Notes: generated by a model not told the origin, from the letters alone. Counted from the stretch's first letter, positions 45,470 to 57,515 are shown. The stretch is DNA of 64,000 bases from Spirometra erinaceieuropaei (GCA_902702965.1 CACRXP010000006.1:2335661-2399660); one strand, 5' to 3'. Translations and numbers: made by a program.

Positions 45470-45890
45470 TGGACGAGAGCCCGTAAGGCACAACGGAACG
45501 AGAGTTCCGTAAGAACAAAATATAAATATATATACAAATATCAATTATGACAGACTAGCGCTCACCGATCGGGTTACGGAACGCGCATGTTCCGTTATGC
45601 CTTGAGGCTCATACTAGAACGGAAAAACAAAATACTGCACAACGGAACAAGTACGTTCCCTAACTCAATCGGTGAGCGTTCATCGGTCATAGTTAATATT
45701 CTCGAGCACAACCGACAGGACAACGGGGCCGTGGCTCAATAGTAGAGTGACAAACTCCATGACAAAAGATACCGGGTTCGAATCTCAAGTTATCCACACT
45801 GGGAGTTGGGTATGACTGACTAACGACTGCCAATAAGCCAGGAGTGGCCAATCCGGTCTTCCTTGTCTTTGTCGGCACTATATCATATAT
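45470..45890 (+). mobile_element. tRNA-SINE copy with multiple head units, decayed hammerhead
   Basis: Head units in both orientations (45474-45516, 45556-45615, 45630-45680), then a tRNA-like part (45726-45800; B box GGTTCGAATCT), then a 3' domain with GTATGACTGACTAACGACTG in place of the intact CUGACGA core and GGAG in place of GAAA. It ends TTTGTCGGCACTA before an (AT)n run. Confidence 0.6.
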
Positions 45891-45904
45891 ATATATATAT
45901 ATAT
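45884..45904 (+). repeat. (AT)n microsatellite
   Basis: About ten AT dinucleotides directly after the SINE 3' end, perhaps derived from its target or tail. Confidence 0.85.
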
Positions 45905-46076
45905 GTATTCTGGACGAGGAAATTCTTTGGGAAACTGGAACTTCTGTTATTTAAATTTTCGAGACTGGTCCCCCGGCTTGTCTTCCGACTATGTGTGTAC
46001 AAAACAATTATCTTCTTAACAGAATCTAACCAAGGATTCTACGACTGGTAAAAATCCGTACTAATACATGTTAATC

Positions 46077-46180
46077 GCATTTCATCACCTCTCCGGGATT
46101 GGTGGCGCAGCATACAAAACCCTTAAGGAAAAATTCAAATTGGCGCAACCAATCCTGAAGAGATGACGAAATGTGATGCA
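46077..46180. repeat. Inverted repeat (hairpin)
   Basis: ATTTCATCACCTCTCCGGGA and TTGGTGGCGC (46081-46112) pair with GGCGCAACCAATCC and GAGATGACGAAAT (46142-46174) across about 30 nt. It abuts a tRNA-Ala-like half. Confidence 0.6.
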
Positions 46181-46188
46181 CACGTATT

Positions 46189-46237
46189 GCTCATTGAGCG
46201 TTGCTAAGTCCGACGCTCTACTACTGAGCTACGGGTC
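46189..46237 (-). other. tRNA-Ala-like 5' half
   Basis: The minus strand reads GACCCGTAGCTCAGTAGTAG then AGCGTCGGACTTAGCAAC: an acceptor strand, an A box (TAGCTCAGTAGTAG) and an anticodon loop with AGC. No T arm or acceptor partner follows; instead the hairpin at 46077-46180 does. Probably the 5' part of another tRNA-derived repeat. Confidence 0.45.
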
Positions 46238-46588
46238 AATTTTTGGGTCGGTTTTTGATCGAAACATTAACTATGCTGGAAGGGTGTTCACCAATGGGGT
46301 CGCCTAGCCTGAGAAATCAAACAGACCTTTAAAAAATGTTCGTAGAATTCCGCTTTAGGCCAAAAAGAAGCTACTACTGATTACCCCTTCAGTAGCGCTT
46401 CCGGAAAGACCGAGTAATAGATCCCGTGTAACACAAAAGTAGACGAGTTTTTTTTAGAATTTTTGCACTGGTTTCATCATATGGTGCAAGGCATTACTGT
46501 CTGCCTGTGCTTTTGGCAGAATGAATCATCATCACCATCAACGAGGAGGCAGACGCATGCTCGCATGCGTGCAGAGGAAGGTGCTTAC

Positions 46589-46775
46589 GTTTCGGGTCTC
46601 TCGAGTGGGTAGCTGATGCCCGGGCGGGCTGAGGGGGCGGAGAAGTCCGCGAAGGGACACCAACGAGGTCGGCGCCTGCGACAGAGGAGACCAAGCAGTA
46701 GGAGACAGAGGAGCAGAAGAAGGAGCAGACAGATGACACCGCTGATGGTCCCCAGAAGCCATGGCGACACCTTTT
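46589..46775 (-). CDS. Membrane glycoprotein, transmembrane exon
   Basis: The acceptor TTCTTTTTGACTGCAG and donor GAAAC|GTAAGC bracket 187 nt; the exon enters in phase 1 and leaves in phase 2. It encodes KVSPW, then a leucine-rich transmembrane helix (LLGTISGVICLLLLLLLCLL...), then the basic stop-transfer CRRRRPRWC and a short Pro/Ser-rich cytoplasmic segment. Orientation: N-terminal exons outside, this end inside. The integrin GFFKR motif is absent. The remaining cytoplasmic exon(s) should lie below 46.59 kb and were not found. Confidence 0.65.
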
Positions 46776-47488
46776 CTGCAGTCAAAAAGAACAACGTCTG
46801 AGGTAACAACAGTTTCAGATCAAAAGGGGGACTCAGTGGACACACGGAGATCTTGAATCTGATTTTCGAGGGGAGCGGGGAAATGGGAGGGGTTTGGGGG
46901 CAGGGAGGCGGAAGGGAGGATACTGATGGTGCTACAGTCCATCGCGGGGGTGAAGACGGTCACAGTCACACACCCGGCGAGGTGTCCGAGGGAAGCTTAG
47001 GTTTCACAGGGAAATTTCAGACGACGAGGAGTGGTGTGACAAGGACTGGCTGTGTTCTGTGACAATGGATGGAGTAGAGTACGTCGCAGGGCAGCTAGTC
47101 AGTTCTGCCAAGGCTAAAATGCCTATATGACAATAAAAGTTGTAATTTATGCAAGTACTTTCACGTGAAGTCGACGGTAAGACGGGACCAACTTCTTAGC
47201 CAAGTTGCGGGCTACTCGGTGGGTCTAAAGGTAGCGAACAGTAGAACGGTCAAGCTGCAAGGCAGGCATCCGCGGACCGTGCAAAAGTAGTATCATGCAA
47301 CTGCTGTTCAGCGCGTGACGAGCAGGGGGGAAAAGGCGACGGTGAGGACCATGGTCCACGTGCCGGGGGGTCTATGGCGTTGAGAAGGGCAATTTGTCGC
47401 CCAACACGTTAAAAAGCTCGAGATAGGGGAAGAGAAAGAGGGAAGAGTGGGGGGGGGGGGAGAGGAGGAACACAAATAGCAGTCCTAC

Positions 47489-47738
47489 CTGACTTTTCGT
47501 CAAAGTTCAGAAGAACCCTAAGCGCTGTAGACAGGGCGGGGTCACTGATGGCGGCAGTATCGTAGACAACATGCCTCTCGTCATCGCCGCCAGCAACACT
47601 GAGATCCCAAAAGAGCTGGATCCGGAGTTGCAGGTAGAACTGCGCAGTTTTTGGATCGCCTAATCCCTTGCTGGCGAGAAGGCTGCCCAGACCGGAGGCA
47701 TTGAAGCCGGCGGGATCGGGAAGGAGCAAGAGCGATGA
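47489..47738 (-). CDS. Membrane glycoprotein, membrane-proximal ectodomain exon
   Basis: The acceptor CCTCTGCTTGCAG and donor AAGTCAG|GTAGGA bracket 250 nt, phase 0 in and phase 1 out, matching both neighbours. It reads SSLLLLPDPAGFNASGLGSL... with one N-glycosylation sequon (NAS), then QFYLQLRIQLFWDLSVAGGD and ALSTALRVLLNFDEK, alternating hydrophobic residues consistent with a beta-sandwich. It joins directly to the transmembrane exon. Confidence 0.6.
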
Positions 47739-47759
47739 CTGCAAGCAGAGGGTGACAAG

Positions 47760-49346
47760 AACTAGACTTGACGTAGTAAAACAGTAGGTAAACAAAGACA
47801 GGATAGCCACCTCTGGCTCATCCGCTGTGCTCGGTCAGCCATGCACCCAATCAGGAGAAATAGCAATTCTATTTTGCGTCATCATTGACACAAACCCCAA
47901 AGTACACCACACAGGGTCAGAAGACAGCCCTCCTGTCGTTCCGTATTGTCCTAGGCTGCATCGAACAGGATAAAAAATCACCACCACTGCCAAGGGGCCA
48001 TGAATGACAAATAGCAACTGACGACGCGACAAGAAGGCGTAAACAGTAGGCAGTAGCAGGGGGAGGGGATGGCGAGACTGGTAGAGCATAGGGCCCGTTG
48101 CATCGTCCTCTAACAACACAGCAGCCTGGAGCATCGGCAGCATGCGAGGTGAGTGGAAGAATAAAAAAGTACAGTGGAGGAGCGAGGACTATGACAGACT
48201 GTCGCCTCCTGTCGTATGGCGCCAAATAAGCCCTAGAGGGAGGTGTTTGCGCTGCAGGAAGACCAAACGCCATGTGGTGTTCGCCGGCCGAGTCTGACGA
48301 TTCATTTCATCTTGCGTTCCCGGCACGAAAACCCCCGCAGGTCAAAACAGGGAGTTCAAACTATCTGTCGGTGCTAACCTTTCAGCTGTTAAGTGATGAG
48401 ACTGTAGTGTGAGATTGCTACTTAAATACGCTGTTCGCTGGCTTACGTTACTGGCGTGAGAGAAGAAGTGCCAATGGAAAAGTATAAGGAAGTATTGTCT
48501 ACACAAACAGGGCGAACTGCAGTCAACCCGGCTAACTATGCAAAACTCCTGGAGCAAAAAAGCTCCTGATTTGGGCGCAATGGTTATCACCAATGTGTCC
48601 TGACGGAAGGGGGTGGGGTGGGGAGCCGCATGTGAGAGTGAGAATCGACACGAGCACGAGTGCACAAGTGGGCCGCATGTCACAGAATGTGTGCTGGACT
48701 CATCAAAAAAGACAACAGACTACTGGTTTGTGGGATCGCCTATTACAGAGCGCATCTCAGACGAGAGAGCGTGTCTTAGTCTCCAGACCGAAATTGACGT
48801 CCCCCCTCCCAGGTGCAAATGGGTCGTGCCACCGTTACGCATCCCCCTACCCCTAACGGAGACCACATTGAGACACGGTATGTGCCCATCAGGTTGCGCA
48901 GTCTTCCTGGGCTCTCATCTGCTGCCGTACATGCGCATGCGGCCCGCACGGCCCATGCCACGCCACTCAACGAGCCCAATCTCATCATCCTGATTAACGT
49001 AACTTTATTGTGCTCTCACTTGTGTGTGACCCAAGCCCCCCGCCCAGCCCGCAAAGGGAGCCCAGCACGCGTGTGGTACGAGTAGACGGGTCGTTTAGCT
49101 TTGTCAGCCACTGCGCCCGAGTCTATCTTGCCATTGAAAAATGGCTGCTGCTAAGGCAGTGAGACAGATGCTTCTCAAGTGCGCGCTTAACTGCAATACA
49201 CCTCTTCACGCGTATGTCACAACTAGGACGCTGTGTGATGTTCATCACCACTACCAACAGAGGAAGTATCAAATCGAAAATAGTCCTTTAAGTGTGTGTG
49301 TGCAAGCATAGGCATAGGATGCAAAAAGAAACCCCCAGACACTGAC
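47760..49346 (-). other. Intron of the membrane glycoprotein gene
   Basis: About 1.6 kb between the 49347 and 47738 exons. Short frames on both strands lack splice-site support. A family C-like fragment lies near 49060-49110 (CACGCGTGTGGTACGAGTAG then ACGGGTCG). Confidence 0.45.
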
Positions 49347-49570
49347 CTCATCGGAATGATCGACCTGGAAAAATGGGCGCAGATCTGGATCAGAGGACAC
49401 ATCGGTCAGGTTGCCCGGTCCAACCAGAGACCAGCTGAGGGAGGGGTAAATGGCGTAGTCGTCACGCCAGACTGCACGAAGACGGTCCTTAAAGCTGACT
49501 TCTACCGCAGATGAATCACAGAGTCTGGGGCAAAAGATGGCCCGAGGTGTGAGCGTCACCACCGGTATGG
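49347..49570 (-). CDS. Membrane glycoprotein, ectodomain exon
   Basis: The acceptor TTTTTAACGCTTCAG and donor GATGAG|GTCAGT bracket 224 nt, phase 1 in and phase 0 out. It encodes IPVVTLTPRAIFCPRLCDSS, then AIYPSLSWSLVGPGNLTDV with one sequon, and FFQVDHSDE. The paired cysteines and the YPSLSWSL strand suggest an Ig- or PKD-like beta domain, but assignment by eye is not possible. The intron to the previous exon carries a TIR element with a nested SINE. Confidence 0.6.
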
Positions 49571-51404
49571 CTGAAGCGTTAAAAAGGGGCGGAGTGTAGG
49601 GGTTGGCAAAGGCGAACTCTTAAATAAACGACGAGGAATGCCCTAAAGTCCTAAAAAAGTGAGGTTCACAAACAGGCCAAAAAAGGCGCTGAGCGGAATT
49701 CGCCAAAGGGAGCTAGTCACAGGGTTCGAACCTTCGGTTGATCAAGTCGGGGTTAAGAAATGCAAAAGAACGGGAGTCAGCCATCCATCCGCACCCCCCC
49801 GGATCTTAAAATGTGCATGGTTATGCAGGTACAACAGTGGGCGGCAGTGTTTAAAAGGAATCCAGAAATTGGCGGACTTTTGGAATTCCTTAACTGAAAA
49901 AGAGGCCAAGAGTGACAGTAAATGAGCCGGCGGCCGTCGAGGGACCTCTGCGTGGACGCCCATTATTGGCTGGTTACAGCCGCCCGGTCCAGTGATTGTC
50001 CCCCGGTCCAAGACGGAGAGTTGTTGTGGTTTTGGAATTTTAATGATTGTGTTGCCAGTTGCACAACTTAGCGAGACACCAGGTTAGACGAGCAAACTGA
50101 CTGCAAAGAGGCAATCAGCAAGAAGGCTGTAGCGTGCGACGGCGAGGACGTCCTTCTCTCGACCAATCACAGGGTCCTCTCAGCTATCAGCTGCGTGCCA
50201 TCACCACTACCTGGTAGTTGGTTAATAACGGTCCAACCAACCCCCATCCCTCCCCCCCACACAGACACAGGCCCTAAAAGCGCTTTTTTGTCAAGTAGAA
50301 CGTCCGCTCTGCGAATTTGTTTTCTTTCACTGACAAGGAAGTGCCGGCGCTGTCAAAACTGTGGACCTAATCAATTTCATCCACCACGTCGAGCCGAGAA
50401 ACGCAATGCTGCAAGTCATGCCGGAACCGGTCAAAACCCGTAGATGCGCGCTCCGAATGGAAATGCCGGACAAATACATGGCAAGCAGCGTCCTGGTGAA
50501 AATAGATGATTGGCAGAAAAGCCGGTAACAGGCTACCGCACAATCTTCGCCATGGTTTTCGGGCAAAGTTGTGATAAAATGACAAATTTTGTGCTAAGGG
50601 GACCACCTTCCCTTGCAATTACGAATGCTTCGGGTAGGGGGATTATTTGGGTATAGTGAAGGATATCTAATCCACATACAGTCGGCTGCCAATCTTATTA
50701 GATGTCAACTGAAATTCTAAAAAGCGTTTTAGACTAGAAAGGATTACTTAAGCGGGCATGTGATATTGGTCATCGTGCAACATAATCCCGTCATGTCAAG
50801 ATACCGGCTTTTGAAGGTGCTTCTTTTCGGCCGCCTGCAAAAACCACATTCAGTGAAAAATGGCGGCTTATGTAACATGCAGGGTTTACCCACTGATGTT
50901 CTGTCATGACTTCTTCAAATTTTGCCCTCAAGGAAGGGATTTCTTTCGGTTTAAAGAGTTTTTCGGCTCCCAAACAGTTTCAACTCCTATCTGCCGATGC
51001 GCTTGCGTTAAGGATTTGGTCTAAGAGCCGTCTCATACGGGCAGACGCGGTGCTATTTGAATCGACATCTTATGGGCTTAAAGAATTCCATAATTTAGTA
51101 TAGCTTTAATATTTAATATTTTTTAATACACAGATATGCCTGCCCTTCGAGTACAACATTTGAAGAAGACGTGATTTTCTACCAAGTAAATACAAGGATA
51201 TTCTTCGCACATGCTTTCCATGAACTATGCTTGAATTTATAACGGCATCGAAAGTAAATGGAAAAGGGCACGCTAATTAAGTAGTTATTTGTACTGCGTG
51301 GCATTTTTTGCAGACGACCAAAAGGAAGCGCGTTCAAGAGCCGCCATCCTGCCGTAACTGAGATATCACAGGATTATGCCGCAAGATAATCAATATTACA
51401 ACTC

Positions 51405-51739
51405 CAATGGCAGAGGGGCGCTCAGTGATCGTGTTACGAAGCTCACTCGTCCCGATCTGCCCTAGGGCTCTCTCTCTCTCTCTCTCCGGCCCAGCGGGAA
51501 GAGTGAGCTCCGTAACACGATCGGTGAGCGCTCCCCTCTACCACTGTATATTCCCGATCGTAACCGACAGGACGACGAGCCCATGGCTCAGTGGTCAGGT
51601 GCGTTGGGCTTCTAACCAACCGGTTGCGCGAACGAGCCTCAGGTGTTCTACACTTCGGAGCTGGGTATGACTGGCTGAGGACAGCTAATAAGCCAGAAAT
51701 GGCCGTTCTAGTCTCCTTTGTCTTTTTAGGTAGTCATTC
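51405..51739 (+). mobile_element. tRNA-SINE copy with head-unit hairpin and hammerhead
   Basis: Inserted in TIR copy F; CAACTC occurs on both sides (51399-51404, 51740-51745). The head region 51411-51545 is an inverted repeat of the head unit around a (CT)n run, giving a long hairpin. The tRNA-like part (51583-51652) keeps the A box (TGGCTCAGTGG), but the B box is mutated. The 3' domain carries a hammerhead at 51660-51720. Confidence 0.7.
51660..51720 (+). ncRNA. Hammerhead ribozyme of the SINE (diverged copy)
   Basis: GACUGG (51669-51674), CUGAGGA (51675-51681, G at the variable position), stem II GCU-AAUA-AGC, GAAA (51696-51699), stem III AUGGCCGU, U51707, CUAGUC (51708-51713, one G-U pair with stem I). 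The core and stem I survive mutations that hit the flanks, but stem II is weakened. Confidence 0.55.
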
Positions 51740-52167
51740 CAACTCTGCCAAAATAATCCTTCTTAACCGGAAACGCATTTCAGAATTTCGGTTAACATTC
51801 CATAAGATTGGTCAGTGACTGTAGGATTAGCGCTTGAGCATACTCGAGTCGACGGCTTTATGACTTACTAACTCACAAGGGGAGTTTCCAGAAAGGTGCG
51901 TATTTGCCCAAAAACCGAAAGAAATGTAAATATTAACGCCCAATATCCAGGAAGATGTAAAGTGACCTCGTAGAGAATCGCACTGGCAAAAGTGTTCTTT
52001 TTAACCAAAACCTATGCGAGTGGGTTGAAGAGTCGTCAGTGATCACAAGAAGCCTTAATGCAAACTTCGTCCGCCTACGGTACTGACTTGAAACGTCCTT
52101 CTTCAGTGCCACACTAGAAGACTGTCTCATTCAATGCTGAGAGTTGACTGAAAAAAAATATTCTTAC

Positions 52168-53766
52168 GAAAGACTCGGATGACGATGTCGGTGTACTGCA
52201 CGCCCCACCGATTTCTGGCCCGCAGGAGAAGACGAAAGTCACCATCTGCAAGCGAACAGTTGTGCCTGTGGAAGACGACAACTCGTCTACCTTCTTCATC
52301 CCCCTCCTCCACAAAAGTCCTCACGAAAGGGTCGTGAAGGAAATCCAGATGCCTCCGCTGACCTGTCCGCAAACTCTGTAGTTCCGCGGAAACCTGCAAG
52401 TCCTTGGCGACGGGTGTCACCTCGCAGCGCACTTCAATGGAAGAACCCTCGGCAACCAGAAGGGCGGATCCTCGAGAGACGGGGGTGCAGAACAACCTCA
52501 CCGGACGCCGGACTCGGACCAGAGCAGTAAAGTGAAGCGAACCCACGGGTTCCCGACGACTGCTCACAAAGGAGGAGACGAGCAGTTGATAAGTACCCGC
52601 CACCCCTTGCAGCCCAGACAAACAACAGACGGAGACGGGGGCCGGGAATGGAAAGAACAGGGGGTAGGCGAAGGCTTCCTGAAGCTGCGTGAATTGGAGC
52701 ACGCTACCATTACGCAGCCAGGTGTACTTCGGTCGCCCTCGGGCCACCCTGTAAAGGAAAAGGAGATAAAAGTCTGCCGCGGCAGCAGCTGGCGGGGGAC
52801 CACCCTCGAGGAGGGCATACTCCTTTCGGGTGGGGGAAAGGGCACTCAAAGCGGTTCTGGCGGTGTCTCCGCTGATTGGTTCACTCTGCATCGCCGGGGC
52901 GCCCAAACCCCGCCTGATGATGGAGCCGCGGGCCTCAGCAGCGAAGATCCGTAGTGCCTTCCTCGTCCTGGTGGACAAGCAGACGACGGCTGAGTTAGGC
53001 TCAACTTCAAACAGAGCCAGATGTCCCTCGGGGCTGAGGATGGCCCCATCGTTGGGCAGCGTCAGGGGGACCGCAGAGGCGGCACAGGCTGTCACATTGA
53101 TACCCCCCTCACCAACCCGACAGAAGCCCCACTGGAAGGGGGCCAATCGCAGCCACAGGGTAGTCATCCAAGCGGGCCAATCGTTGGTTAAAAAGTCTCC
53201 ACAAGTGAAGAAGTAGGGAGGCTCAGTCTCATTAACAGCAACAATCTCCGTCGAGTTGGTCGTCGTCGGCGGCATTAGACGATAGACAAAATGCCCGGCG
53301 TCACGCAGGAGAAGAGGAGCCGACTCGAGGACGGAGTGAGCATCGGAAAGACGACAGGAGATGGTATAACTGTACCCGGACTTGCGCTGAAAGACCGGGT
53401 TCATGGTGAGGTTGAGTATAACACCGGTAGTGAGTTGGTAGGAGTAGTTGAGTGCGTCTGGGAGATCGGGGCAGATACTGAGACCACCCTGACGAGGAGA
53501 GCCTGTGGCCACTAGATCATGGCAAGCTGGCGGGAGACCATGGTGTCCACAACAGAACTCTATGCTCCTCAGAAGCCCTACGCGGTAGTTTGAGAAACAA
53601 GAGAAGGTAAGGGACAAGCGGGGATCAATGTCCAGTATGTAGATACTGCGTGAACTGTTTTGGCTGGCGTCCAAGTGGACGGACGGGTTTTGTGCAGACA
53701 GATAGAGGTTGGAGTCCTGACTTGCACCGGAAATTGCTGTGAACCGGAGGTACTTCGACGAGTGGG
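52168..53766 (-). CDS. Membrane glycoprotein, large ectodomain exon
   Basis: The longest coding exon in the window: acceptor TTTCTCCTCTTCCACTGCAG, donor CTTTC|GTAAGA, 1599 nt, phase 1 at both ends. It starts HSSKYLRFTAISGASQD and has about eight N-glycosylation sequons (NSS, NYS, NLT, NST, NET, NVT, NGS, NCS) and many cysteines. Late segments look like Ig folds: KYTWLRNGSVLQF (the W of strand C), then SIEVRCEVTPV...HNCSLADGDFRLLLRARNRWG. The order is that of a cell-surface receptor ectodomain. I do not recognise an orthologue. Overlapping minus frames at 53578-53900 are shadows. Confidence 0.7.
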
Positions 53767-53869
53767 CTGCAGTGGAAGAGGAGAAAAAAGATCAACCAGC
53801 GAGGATAGGTCGCAACGCAGCCGACACGCATAGGGGTGTGAGTGGCTGGTCGCACGTGCGTGCGTGAGG

Positions 53870-55980
53870 GACAATCTAGTCGGGACAAATAATCAAGCAT
53901 CTGGTGCGGACAAGACGTCTACTACGGCGGGCGGGTAAATTTTTCGCAGAATTAAAAAACTGCAACAACGTCGGTATCTTCAAGGGCGGACATAAAAAAA
54001 CAGTGGAATGACAATTCTAGAAAAATTTCAACCAGAAAAGTAACCAAGGTCTTCCCCGGAGGTAGGTCAGGGTCTGCACTAAGTGCTGGAAGGACTTCGG
54101 CATAATAAAACCAAGCCTAGGGGTGTTCTCGAAGAAAAGTCGACAAGGAGCCAAACATCTCTAAGTGCTTCCAAGCTTAACAAACATATGCAAATCGGCC
54201 GTCTATACATGCATGTGGAATGAGGCATAGCTACCTGTCGATCAGGGGAGCACGCGAAGAGTGGCGAATCACATGAGAGCGTCTCCACGGCTCGATCGTA
54301 AACATCGAAGGTTCTAGGGATGAGATCCACACTCTAGGCCTGCATCCACTGGTAACACTTACCTTCAGATATCTTGATCAAAAAGGCCGGCCTTGCAGTC
54401 GTAGGCCAGTATTGGTGCGTCATTGCAGCCTCAAATGGGCTAGGGAAATGCAAATAGGATTTAAAATGAACCCGCTAGACAGTGCGCGCAATGCAAACAC
54501 CCACGCGGCCATGACACGTTATCCACGCAAGTAGCCCTACCACGGACGGCAGTCCTGAGACCAGTTTACTGTTCTTCCAGAGTTGCGCAGGACTAACTCG
54601 AGAGGGAAACACATCACGGGCGTCAATTGGAACCGCCGTGCCCAGTGGCGTGGCCTGGGGCTCAGCTGTTTATGCGTGTGCGTAAGTGAATTGCAGCAAT
54701 CCCCCCCCCCCCCGGCAGATCGCCAGTTGACCTTCCTTTCGCGTCAAAACAGGCATGAGTTCTCTCGCCGCGTCGCGCTAAGCGTCTGTCGTGCACACAC
54801 CACTGGCCTGGACAAGACGACCGTTGGAGCGGTCGCATTGCTCTCACACCTGATTGGCTGCCTAGCAGGGGAAAAAATGGCGCTGTCGGATTGCTTTCTC
54901 CTGCGGCTGCTGCTGTTCCGCAGCCCTGCAGAGGACATTGCGTAGTAAACGGCGAGTCTGTGATTGACGGTTCCCTTTCGAGAGGGAGAATCATCGAAGC
55001 GCAGAGGCGTCGCAGTGGTCCCCGTGAAAGGTTGCGTACCAGTCTTTTTTTACCTACAAAACGGCACGAAATAGTGAATTTTAAGCTGTGCGGAAATTAT
55101 TGTTACAATCCTGGGACGTTAGCAGCCTCAAATGATCCGCCTACAGAGACGGGCAGACATCCATCTCACAGGAGACGTTCAGAGAAAAAAAGTCTGCAAC
55201 CACGGGGAACTCAACTCACGTAGAAACTTAGTCAATGGTTCAGAAGCTGCGGCGACAAAAAAACCGGTTGGGGAAAATTTCAAGGATGCAGCAACCGGTC
55301 ACCTGCACGAACACTATTAAAACTAGCAATTCTACGACAATCACCTTGGGAGTTGAGGAAGTACCTTCATTCTCAATACTGACCTGAGTCCCACTCAATC
55401 TTCTGGATTTACATCTGAAGCGAGAACTTCTTTTCAGAAATCAGTGTAGATTGCAGAAAAACCATGGAGCCCATCGATGTGATCTTCCAAGCCTGCCCAG
55501 AATCCAGCCCACGCTGTACCCCGAGAGTCGCAGCCCAGCGGCCAATAGGTGCACGAGTTGAGAGATGATGGAAGGTGGCAATATACAAGTGTGAATCAGC
55601 CCTGGATTCCAGAAGAACTGTAGAACCATCGACATGATTTTCGCAGAGCACAAACTACAGACCGAAGCGCAAACCGAACTCTACACCATCTTCCTTCATT
55701 TGATGAAGGTCTACGATGCGGTCAACCGCGATGGGCTCTGGAAAAAATGATGCTGAAATTTGGATGTCCACGACATTTTACACAAACGGTGCGGCAACTC
55801 CATGGCGGAATGATGGCACGCGTCACAGACGGCCCCGGAAGCATTTGCAGTGACAAACGAGATGAGGTGGGGTTGCGTTCTTTCTCCTGACCTTTTCAGC
55901 CGTACAGATGAAAGCCTATCATGGAGGACCGTCGGGAATAAGCATTAATTACCAGAACGGCGTGAAACTATTGAACATAC
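53870..55980 (-). other. Intron of the membrane glycoprotein gene (first part)
   Basis: No exon with paired splice sites recognised. A C homopolymer run (about 54702-54714) and short frames only. Confidence 0.4.
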
Positions 55981-55984
55981 TATG

Positions 55985-56980
55985 TACAGTAGGTGGGTTA
56001 ACTCGTGAAATCTTAACAGAAATTCCGAATTGCGTTTTCGGTTCGAAAAGATTGATTAAGTAGGGTTGTAAAACTAATTATCATGCAGCATAATTCTATA
56101 ATAATCCAGTTACCCCGGGACGCTGGCTTTCGAACAAACATCTTTTTGGCCGCATCCAAAAACCATAATCTGTAAAAAGTGACTACTTAAGTAGCATGCA
56201 TTTTTTCATTGGTTTCCGATGCCCTTAAAGGTTCAATTATACTTCATTGAAAACACGCATAAAAATATTCATCCTTTTGCTGATTCAGCAGAAAATTACG
56301 TCTTCTTTCAATTTTTTACTCGAAGGAAGGGTATAATTTGGTTTTATAAAATTTTCCAATTCCCGAATAATTTTGAACCTGACCTGCCGTTACACTTGCA
56401 TTCAGGATTCGCAAACTACAAGCCGTATAATTTCCGCTTACGGAAAACCATACACTTCTCTACCGTATTAAGAGGAGACCATATGGTGTTCATAAAATTA
56501 AGCAGTGGATTTTAACCACATTGCTACCTTTAGAAGCCACATTGGTAAATGCAGAGACATGGCGTTTAATGAAGGGCCATTTCACGGTATTAAAAATCTC
56601 ATAATTAGAAACTTGTTAAAACCGAATTATATCCTTCCTTCCAGTGTAAAATTGAAAGAAGACGTAATTTTCTACTGAATCAGCAAAAGAATGAATATTC
56701 TTAATGCATGTTTTCTATGAAATATAATTAAATCTTTAAGGGCATCGAAAATCAATGAAAAAATGCATGCCACTTAAGTAGTCATGTTTTGCAGAGTATG
56801 GTTTTTGGGTGCGGCCAAAAAGACGTTTGTTCGAAAGCCAGCGTCCTGGGGTGACTGAATTATTATAGAATTATGCCGTATGATGATTAGTTTTACAACC
56901 CTACTTATTTAATCTTTTTTGAAACAGGAACGCAATTCGAAACTTCTGTTGAGATTTCATGAGTTAGCCCACCTATTGTA
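55985..56980 (+). mobile_element. TIR element, copy G (intronic)
   Basis: 996 bp from TACAGTAGGTGGGTTAACTC to TTAGCCCACCTATTGTA, in the intron between the 58389 and 53766 exons. First subfamily, with spacer orientation as in copy C. Both arms are near full length, so the intron transcript could fold into a hairpin of about 350 bp. Confidence 0.75.
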
Positions 56981-57515
56981 TGCAGGCAACGACAAGAGTT
57001 CTGAGAGCCAGTGTCGACGAAATCCTATTCGTCCTATTCCATTCGCGCAACGAAAATGGACATGCGCGACGGTGAGTGGACCCCTCTACCTCTGGCTGCA
57101 CAGCTCTCGGGCTGATCATGAGCATGGAATAAATTTAGATCCCAGAAATCACCAGTAAGCCAGAGCCGCCTTGATTCCTTCCCTAATATGCGACTGAAAA
57201 TGCATAGGACTGCCGATAAAAGTGAGGATACGAGTTCAGGAGGTTAGGGTCAGGTTCCACAACCAGTAGTAATTCCACAGAGCCGGAGCGGCAAACAATA
57301 GTGAGCTGAAGGAGAAGACGTTGGTGGCGCCCGAAAACGCCGCCGAATGGTAGGCCCCCTGCGCTGAGCAACTCCCTTCGCGATGTGAATGGCGGTTTTA
57401 TTGCGGACCAGGCAGCCAACCCCGGGGATTAGTGTAAACACTTCGAAAAAATGGCCAATGCAATGCGAAGGCTGCACAGCAACACCATGAGATGACGGTG
57501 GTCTCACTGAAAAGT

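Larger units (their letters stand above)
50677..51823 (+). mobile_element. TIR element, copy F (intronic, with nested SINE)
   Basis: Starts TACAGTCGGCTGCC and ends GATTGGTCAGTGACTGTA, inside the 49570-52168 intron. The arms match the second subfamily (GGATTACTTAAG, CCGCCTGCAAAAACCACATT). Removing the 335-bp SINE leaves about 810 bp, so it also carries deletions. Confidence 0.65.

Noticed and set aside
46150..46185. CUGAAGAGATGACGAAATG resembling a hammerhead core
   Set aside because: Stem II would be a single base pair and no valid stem III with a U-H cleavage site can be formed; better explained as an arm of the local inverted repeat.
48342..48993. Several overlapping frames on both strands
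   Set aside because: Lie in an intron, lack paired splice sites and motifs; the flanking exons already match in phase.
52532..53216. Two plus-strand frames of about 130-140 codons
   Set aside because: Antisense shadows of the large membrane-glycoprotein exon on the minus strand.
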